Source: Mesocentrotus franciscanus (lineage: Eukaryota > Echinodermata > Echinoidea > Camarodonta > Strongylocentrotidae). Taken from it: a DNA stretch of 64,000 nt. Below the pieces are notes generated by a model. That model did no database searches, was not told the origin of the DNA, and worked only from the letters and a program-made list of their open reading frames with translations. Within the stretch, counting starts at the first letter, position 1, and each line of letters opens with the position of its first letter. A program made the position numbers and the translations under genes. Shown here one piece after another: positions 57,251-64,000 of this stretch. The stretch lies in the NCBI GenBank assembly GCA_037976565.1, contig CP137668.1, forward strand, positions 24,758,280 through 24,822,279, written 5' to 3'.

Positions 57251-57254
57251 TCTA

Positions 57255-58014
57255 CCGTATTTGCCGGCGATAAGGACGCAGCGCCGCAAAGGCCGCACCC
57301 CCGATTTTGACATTTCATAGACTAACAACAAAAAAAAATAATAAAAAAAAAATTAAAAAAAAAAAAATGGAAGGAAAAAAAAACAAACAGACCAAACAAA
57401 ATTATAGTAAATTTCTTGTAGAAAACTATTTTTCTACAAACTGATACCAAATTCATCAATATTTTTAAAAATTTACTGTAAAAAAATAAGTTTACTGCAA
57501 AATTGATTGTAATTTAGCAAATTTTCATTTATTTTGAAGTTAGTACTGTATCGCAGGCAGTTTTGGTATCCTATTCATACCCGTACCTACGAAATTGCAT
57601 GAAATGGATACGAAGAAAACAGTAAGAAAACAGACTTCGTCCGGATGCGCAGTTGCGTTGCGCGGTAGCTCCGTAACGGTCCCTTCTTTTAGCAATGCAA
57701 TGGTACAGACTTAAATCTAGATCTACCGGTAGAATTTGTTAAAAATAGGTAATGAAGTTTATTCACGAGATCGACAAAACTTCATGTCAACAATGCAACA
57801 TGAAATAGTTGGTAAGATGTGTGGAGTTAATCTAGAAATGTCCTGTACCATTACTGGTATAGATCTAGTCATTGTACCGTTGGGAGTCCCATATGTACGA
57901 AATTACGTGCTGTTTTAACAGCCGATTTTTACTGTTGTTGCGGATTGGCCGCACCCAGACTTTTTGATATTTTCGGAAGAGAAAATACTGCGGCCTTTAC
58001 GCCGGCAAATATGG
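57255..58014. mobile_element. pogo/mariner-like MITE, CCGTATTTGCCGGC ends (copy 1)
   Basis: Ends CCGTATTTGCCGGCGA and CGCCGGCAAATATGG with TA on both sides (57253-57254, 58015-58016). GGCCGCACCCCCGATTTTG near the left and TGGCCGCACCCAGAC near the right are characteristic blocks. About 760 bases, near-identical to 60038-60742. No intact transposase. Confidence 0.85.
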
Positions 58015-58445
58015 TAGTAATCACAAGCCATCATGATTTTATTTGATAAATTCAAGCCAGCCTTATAGACAAACTACATAGAAAGGCCGCTTATCTTGTT
58101 TACCTTTAATGGTCTATCACTGTCAGGTATATCTTGGCAGTGATCTGCACATGTAGGTCACCTGTCTATAGATGCTACTTTTCTTATACTCCATTAGGGA
58201 TCTTCCTCAGACAATTTTATTCTTTACATCAACCTGTCTATAAAGACCACTTTTTCTTGATTCCAATAGAAAGCCCCCCACCCATCCCCTACACAGGAGC
58301 AGCTACATTAAAAATATTATGATGCCCTTCCAATTAAGACCATTCAGGTTTCCACTTTCTCTACAATATGAACAACCTGTACATAAAGACTGACCAAGTT
58401 TACCTATTCCCTTGGGCAGTCTTTCTACACAGGTACACCTGCATT

Positions 58446-61400
58446 TTAAAATATAGTTGGACAGTTTGAGTGATTCCTGTCCCAGTAGGTGCCCTTGTAG
58501 AGCCAGTCCTGTTCCCCTGTCAAGCTGTTGACATCAGCCCGGAACCAGAGAGGGGACCAGGTCTCTTTGCTCTTGTTCCGTTGCTTCCGCCTCGCTCTCT
58601 GGTTCTCCTCCAGACGGTGTTTCTCGGATGATGCTCCATCTGTTATAACATGTACAAAGAGGTGGTAATCAGTTTCAAAGCTCAAACTCCTGTCAGTCCT
58701 AGTCACTGTGCAGGGTGTAGGCTTACATTTATCAAGGCCCACTGCTATAGCTACTCATTGTGAGCTGTGCTGAATGTTGAAATCCTTGATTTCGTAGACA
58801 AATGTACTAATGGGTTTGATAATTCAAGCATGTCTGCTGACTGTGCATTGGTATACCAGATTCTTCTCATATTGGAGGACTTTTTAAGACATTAAGTATC
58901 ACATGAGAAAGAGAGAGGGAGAGAGAGAGAGAGAGAGAGAGAAGAAAAAAGAAGCAAGAAGACGAGGAAGAAGAGGAAAAGGAGGAAGAAGAGGAAGGAA
59001 GAAGAAGAAGAATTTTTTTCTTCTTCTAGCTTCGGCAAAACCCCTTCAACCAAACTCAGAGTAAGTGACGAATTGTTTATGCTTACCTATGTCACCATTT
59101 TCTAATAATCTGATGTCTGGTCTTAACCTGCTGTCCGTACACGGTAGTGTTTGCTTCGTTCCTTCACCGATTTCGTTGAGTTTCATTGCAAATGATGTGA
59201 AGGAATAGTACTGCAACAAATGAGACAAAACATTTTCAAAAACAAAATCAACTTCTATGTCAAAAATATCCAACCCAAGAAAGACTCTTCAAAATCCACC
59301 TTTCTTCCTCAATTAAGTGCCAGTTCTGTGATCATGAGCTTGACGATACTACTTTCTTGTCGTCTGCCCTGCCCTTGCGTAACAGCGTACAGCATTACAA
59401 AATCATCTGCAAACGAATGGTTTGCTTAGAACCCTGTGTTCATACTACATTCCTCTATGTGTGGACATCTGTTCAGTTTGTTCTCTTTATCCCAGACCTC
59501 TCCTTACTAAGGAAACTTTCTTCACTGCATCTGCCTTAATGTCCTACATAAGGTTCACTCTACTCTCTGCTCTGCTTGATGTTTACGCTTGAGCTCTTTG
59601 GCTACACAGCACATGCAAGACTTCAGCTTTTCGTGGCATTACGACCACTGATCTTCCGAATCATCAGAGGAAGAAACACAGGAAGAAGAAGATTGTACCA
59701 TAGATGGCCTTTCTACACATGTTTTCATGGTTTATATACATACTTGTGATGATTCTTCAGGCCTAGTGAGATTTTGCCATAAGATCTGAGAGTCTTTGTC
59801 TGGTCCATCGCCAACTGGATCACTCCCTGCTCCTGGTGAACTTGGTGGACTCTGCCGATATAGTGAAGATAGAGACCAAAGAACATTCATCACAAACTGT
59901 CTTACAGGAGTAGCAAGGGAGGGCAAAGGGGTGGATTCTAAATCCCTACCAGATCTTGGCGGAGAGCCAGGAGAACTTATTGAAGATTCATTAACATAAA
60001 CTGAACTTGATCTGCAGATCTAAGATGAGGATATCTACCGTATTTGCCGGCGATAAGGCCGCAGCGCCGCATAGGCCGCACCCCCGATTTTGACATTTCA
60101 TAGACTAAAAAAAAATTTAAAATTTAAAAAAAAAAAAAAAAAAATGAAAGGAAAAAAAACCAAACAGACCAAACAAAATTATCGTAAATTTCTTGTAGAA
60201 AACTATTTTTTCTACAAACTGATACCAAATTCATCAATATTTTTATAAAATTTACAGTAAAAAAATAAGTTTACGGCAAAATTGATCGTAATTTAGCAAA
60301 TCTTCATTGATTTTGAAGTGTACTGATACGAAGAAAACAGACTTCATCCAGATGCGCAGTTGCGTTGCGCGGTAGCTCCGTAACGGTCCCTTCTTTTAGC
60401 AATGCAATGGCACGGACTTAACTCTAGATCTACCGGTAGAATTTGTTAAAAATAGGTAATGAAGTTTATTCACGAGATCGACAAAACTTCATGTCAACAA
60501 TGCAACATGAAATAGTCGGTAAGATGTGTGGAGTTAATCTACATGTAGAAATGTCCTGTACCATTACTGGTATAGATCTAGTCATTGTACCGTTGGGAGG
60601 GAACCGTTGGGAGTCCCATATGTTCAAAATTACGTGCTGTTTTAACAGCCAATTTTTTACAGTTGTTGCGGATTGGCCGCACCCAGACTTTTTGATATTT
60701 TTGGAAGAGAAAATACTGCGGCCTTTACGCCGGCAAATACGGTATTCTCAATCCCTTTGAATTGTACAACACAGTGAACTACCTTTATAACACAAAATAT
60801 GCTCCAAGATCTAATATTGTATCTTTAAAGGGTTTTGGACTTGCATCTTCATTTGAAAAACTGCATTGTGACATGAACGGAGAATACTTTTCCTTTTAAT
60901 ACACACACACAGACAGAGTATCATTTTTTGAGGCTGTCTGAAAACCTGTTGTAAATCATCTATTTGATCACTTTAATAATGTGCAATAATTTTCACATTA
61001 GTTTGGTCAAGTCAAAAAGTGTACACGAATATACTGCAGCAAAAGCAAACTTCCATGAAACACACAACTTATAGCTCACAAGACGAGACAGCTTAACACA
61101 CTACTAAAATCAATTCTATTTTCTGTTCTCCCTCCTTTCAATCATTCCTCTCCTCACATACCTTTTCTGACACACTTCCTCTTCCTTTCCTCTTCTTCTC
61201 TTCCTTCTTCTCCTCCTTCCTGCTTTCAGGAGCATCTTTTTGAACAGCGCAGATGTACTCTGTCCACTTTCCATACAGATAGCACAGCTTCTTTCCCCTG
61301 TTGAAATGCAGAAGAGGACAAAATAAGTCAAGTACTTGGTTCGATGTATGGACTATAAACATGATAGTGGTCATGTATTCTGGCCCCTACTTTAACACGG

Positions 61401-62094
61401 TTTAACCAAAATTAACTTGGTCCAAACTTTTATGAGTCTAAGATTGATACAAACTAAATTAATGTTTTTAAGAAAAGGTATAATAAAAAAAAGGAGGCCC
61501 AAGTGACTTCTTTTCAAGATGAAAACAGGCCTAACCTATTAACATGATACACACCTGTATACCAATATCTTATTGTTCGAAATTGGCAATGAAAAGGATT
61601 GTATTGCCATTGAAAGGTTTCCTATTGGCTTCTTACTATTATTGGCAATTTTATATAAAATAGTAAAAAAAATATTTAAAAAATGTTTGAAGCAGCATAT
61701 CCTGTTGTAAAATATTTGGCAAGTCTTGTAAAGGAGTTATCACTTATTTTCTGATCCTATTCCCCTCTCCCATCAAAATAGTTATCATGCTGCTTTTATC
61801 AGAAGGGAAAATTTAACACAACCTTTCATGCATAATGCTATAGAAACTGAGTTGAAAAAAAGAAAGAAAAGAAAAGAAGTTAAGTTTGTTTGCTTACTGC
61901 TTGTCTGAGATATGACCCTCAATCTTGTGGAGATCCCGACCAAACCAGCCAGCCGGTTTGAAGTTGAGCACACTCTTGAGCCCGTCTTGTGATTGATGAT
62001 CTCTAGTGTGCCGTACTGCTCTATCCAGAGTCTACCCACAATGAGATTATGAACACACATAAGGACGTTGTGAAAGGTGTATGATTCACCATGT
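58446..62094 (-). CDS. OSBPL1/2-like: Oxysterol-binding protein-related protein, ORP1/ORP2-like, five 3' exons
   Basis: Minus-strand exons 62094-61898, 61297-61162, 60019-59744, 59210-59087 and 58639-58446 join in matching phases (2, 0, 0, 1) with GT-AG ends. The product is the C-terminal half, about 308 residues, of an ORD lipid-transfer domain that moves sterols and phosphoinositides between membranes. Visible family blocks: HGESYTFHNV, VHNLIVGRLWIEQYGTLEII, VLNFKPAGWFGRDLHKIEGH, KKLCYLYGKWTEY, DSQILWQ, YYSFTSFAMKLNE, TDSRLRPDIRLLENGDIDGA, EKHRLEENQRARRKQRNKS and the end QDWLYKGTYWDRNHSNC. The last block is the ORP1/ORP2 signature. The HHPP motif exons lie off the right edge. Exon 60019-59744 adds a Ser/Pro-rich insert. 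The first exon here is one base short (197, 198 needed), a frameshift near 61976-61986. Confidence 0.93.
58909..59018. repeat. (GA)n then (GAA)n simple sequence
   Basis: GA repeats at about 58915-58941 followed by GAAGAAGAGG-type purine sequence, in the last intron of the ORP gene. Confidence 0.9.
60038..60742. mobile_element. pogo/mariner-like MITE, CCGTATTTGCCGGC ends (copy 2)
   Basis: Same family and orientation as 57255-58014. TA flanks at 60036-60037 and 60743-60744. It sits in the ORP intron and ends only 18 bases from the splice junction of exon 60019-59744. Confidence 0.88.
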
Positions 62095-62140
62095 CTGTGA
62101 TAAAAGAAATGTAAAAAGAAACGTTGATTAGCTTTCAGTG

Positions 62141-62720
62141 TGAACGGACGATCTTTAACAAGCTGTACTGCCCTATCCAGAGTCTACCTAATGATGAGAT
62201 TATGAACACACATCAGGACGTTGTGAAAGGTGTCTGATTCACCATGTCTGTGATAAAAGAACGTAAAAAGAAACGTTGATTAGCTTTCAGTGTGAATGGG
62301 ACAACCTTTTAATAGCAAGTTGTACTTTCCTATCCAGAGTCTACAGACAATGAGATTATGAACATACATCAGGACTTTGTGAAAAGTGTACGATTCACCA
62401 TGTCTGTGATAAAACAGGAAAGAAACGTGAATAAAAACGTTAGTCAGTATTAAGTATGAACTGAGGATCTCTAGTGTGCCATACTGTTCTATCTAGTCTG
62501 CCCACAATGAGATGATGAACACACATCAGGTCGTTGTGAAAGGTGTAAGATTCAGCAAGTTTGTGATAAAAGAATTGTAAAGAGAGGCGTTGATTGGCTT
62601 TCAGTGTGAACTAATTTCAAGTAATGTATCAAGTGTCCCAATGGTGATAACAAACACACACATTTTGGAGCATTGTGGATAATGTAAAATTCACTACCGG
62701 TATGTCTCAGATTAAAAAAA
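62141..62720 (-). repeat. Four degenerate tandem copies of an ORP acceptor-plus-exon unit
   Basis: Units of about 150 bases repeat the 5' half of ORP exon 62094-61898 together with its TTTTATCACAG acceptor; their junctions lie near 62247, 62403, 62560 and 62700. Translations decay with distance: HGESDTFHNVLMCVHNL then a stop; HGESYTFHKVLMYVHNLIV, with RLWIGKYN further on; LAESYTFHNDLMCVHHLIVG; and a barely recognisable fourth. None keeps the 3' half and donor of the working exon, so they look like failed exon duplications. Confidence 0.8.
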
Positions 62721-62759
62721 AAAAAGAACATGACAAATATTTGCATGAGGAAAATATCC

Positions 62760-63370
62760 AATAAATTGGAAAGCTGTATGATTTATCTTAGAACTCTGTC
62801 ATACATGGAAAAAAATGTACAGAAAAGATGTAATGAAGATTACACATACATGTACACTTAACAACTAAATTATTCATACCGTTACCAAGTTTTTAAATCT
62901 TTGAAGTATGTGAAAATTTGATTTGTCCCGATTTATGTCTCTTGAGAATGTGACATATTAAAGCTTACACCTGAAAGTATTCAAAAAAGGACCTAATCCA
63001 ACCAGTCCACCTTTCATTATTGAGTTACGAAAAACACAAATATAATTCAGCTGTTAACGGTAACAGTGAAATGATTTCACATGTCGAGGACAGACTTCAT
63101 ATTGATACCACTAGATCAAAGGGGTCTACATATGCCAAAACTGCAGCATTGTTGCTAAGCAACTAATGTGTTTTCAGATTGAATAAATCCAACATCATAA
63201 AACGCCAGTTCGCTCATTTACTTGGTAAAAATGGACTCTAAACTATGCATCGCCACTTTCAGACATAAACAAAAGGGGTACAAGGTGCTGCATCGAGTTC
63301 CATGCAACATAAATTATCTTGGTATGTAGCATTTATATTTACCATGGACTCACGGAGAGCTCTAGTCTTA
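62760..63370. other. Intronic AT-rich sequence upstream of the ORP exons, no gene seen
   Basis: No further ORP exon could be recognised here. Confidence 0.4.
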
Positions 63371-63372
63371 AC

Positions 63373-63719
63373 GGCAGGTCCAAGCTATTTGGATTGTGAC
63401 GTACGGGACATTCAGAGACTTTAAACAAGAAATAACAACAGATGAAATTATTTATATGGCTATCTTTTGGTATGAGTCTGGCTATTATGGGCTACCGGTA
63501 GTTCATTTGTGGAAAGTTTTAGTTCTGACCAATTCTTTAATTAATTACATTAAAAATTAATTAAAGAATTGGTCAGAACTAAAACTTTCCACAGATGAAC
63601 TAGCCCATAATAGCCACAAACTTATACCAAAAGATAGCCATATAAATAATTTCATCTGTTGTTATTTCTTGTTTAAAGTCTCTGAATGTCCCGTCACAAT
63701 CCAAATAGCTTGACCTGCC
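63373..63719. repeat. Long near-perfect hairpin (foldback)
   Basis: Arms 63373-63546 and 63555-63719 pair over about 165 bases (GGCAGGTCCAAGCTATTTGG, TTAAACAAGAAATAACAACA and CCAATTCTTTAATTAATT each have mirrors) around an 8-base loop ACATTAAA. Small indels interrupt the arms. It is likely a hairpin MITE; a clean target duplication is not seen. Confidence 0.88.
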
Positions 63720-64000
63720 CTAAAAAGAAAAAAAAAAGCAAGTTTATCTCCTTGCATGGCTTTATTAAAAAGACAATGAAGTGTTATGATTCAGGATTAT
63801 ACAAAGACTAAAGTGCCACTATTTCCACTATTTTCACCTATTTTTAGTTTGTCTTCCCATTTTGTCAGAAATCAGAGGGTATTGAATATTTCTCAAAATA
63901 GAGGGGATGAGGGGATCCATGCAAAAAATACTACCAATTTATTATACTAACAAGGTTTATGAAAAAAGACAAGAAATATAGCAATACACAGTTGACACGA

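Noticed and set aside
60443..60760. 105-codon frame repeated at 57736-57918
   Set aside because: It lies inside the two copies of a MITE; similarity reflects shared element sequence, and no transposase motif is present.

Overview
This window is animal nuclear DNA. It has short exons split by GT-AG introns, large AT-rich non-coding stretches, many microsatellites, tRNA-derived SINEs, LINE remnants and a dense load of small non-autonomous DNA transposons. The gene content (class II membrane progestin receptors, an MS4A/CD20-like tetraspan, an ORP1/ORP2-type oxysterol-binding protein) and the repeat style fit a marine invertebrate deuterostome, most likely an echinoderm such as a sea urchin. That species guess is inference; no ribosomal or mitochondrial marker is present.

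Four protein-coding loci can be assembled by hand with matching splice phases. (1) 1415-3910, + strand: the last three coding exons of a PAQR class II receptor (gene 1); its first exon lies off the left edge. (2) 12878-17673, + strand: a complete four-exon, 203-residue, four-helix MS4A-like membrane protein with all introns in phase 0. (3) 22919-31754, - strand: a second PAQR class II receptor (gene 2), four coding exons, about 351 residues, pointing towards gene 1 and sharing its intron phases and an identical 187-base middle exon. (4) 58446-62094, - strand: the five 3'-terminal coding exons of an ORP1/ORP2-like protein; the 5' part lies beyond the right edge. Three of these exons (one in gene 1, one in gene 2, one in the ORP gene) are each exactly one base short of the length needed to keep frame. 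That points to consensus errors in the assembly, or less likely to decay. A purine-rich stretch inside intron 1 of gene 2 (27734-28755) looks like a broken glutamate-rich coding region.

The rest is repeat-driven. Three hAT-like families (ends CAGGGGCGGCGATC, CAGTGGCGGATCCAG and CAAGGGCGTCGATCC) have 8-base target duplications, mostly exact. Two natural empty sites in this window confirm the boundaries. Several MITEs use TTAA targets, one has a 9-base duplication inside a LINE, and two pogo/mariner-like copies use TA. One element packed with AAGCAATTGCTT palindromes carries a Harbinger-transposase-like fragment. Other structures are large foldbacks (11.7, 20.1-20.6, 47.1-48.5 and 63.4-63.7 kb), a ~90-base purine minisatellite (48.7-49.4 kb), a duplicated segment (35/36 kb and 49.5 kb), an inverted fragment of the MS4A-like last exon (50 kb), and a row of degenerate tandem copies of an ORP splice-acceptor/exon unit (62.1-62.7 kb).
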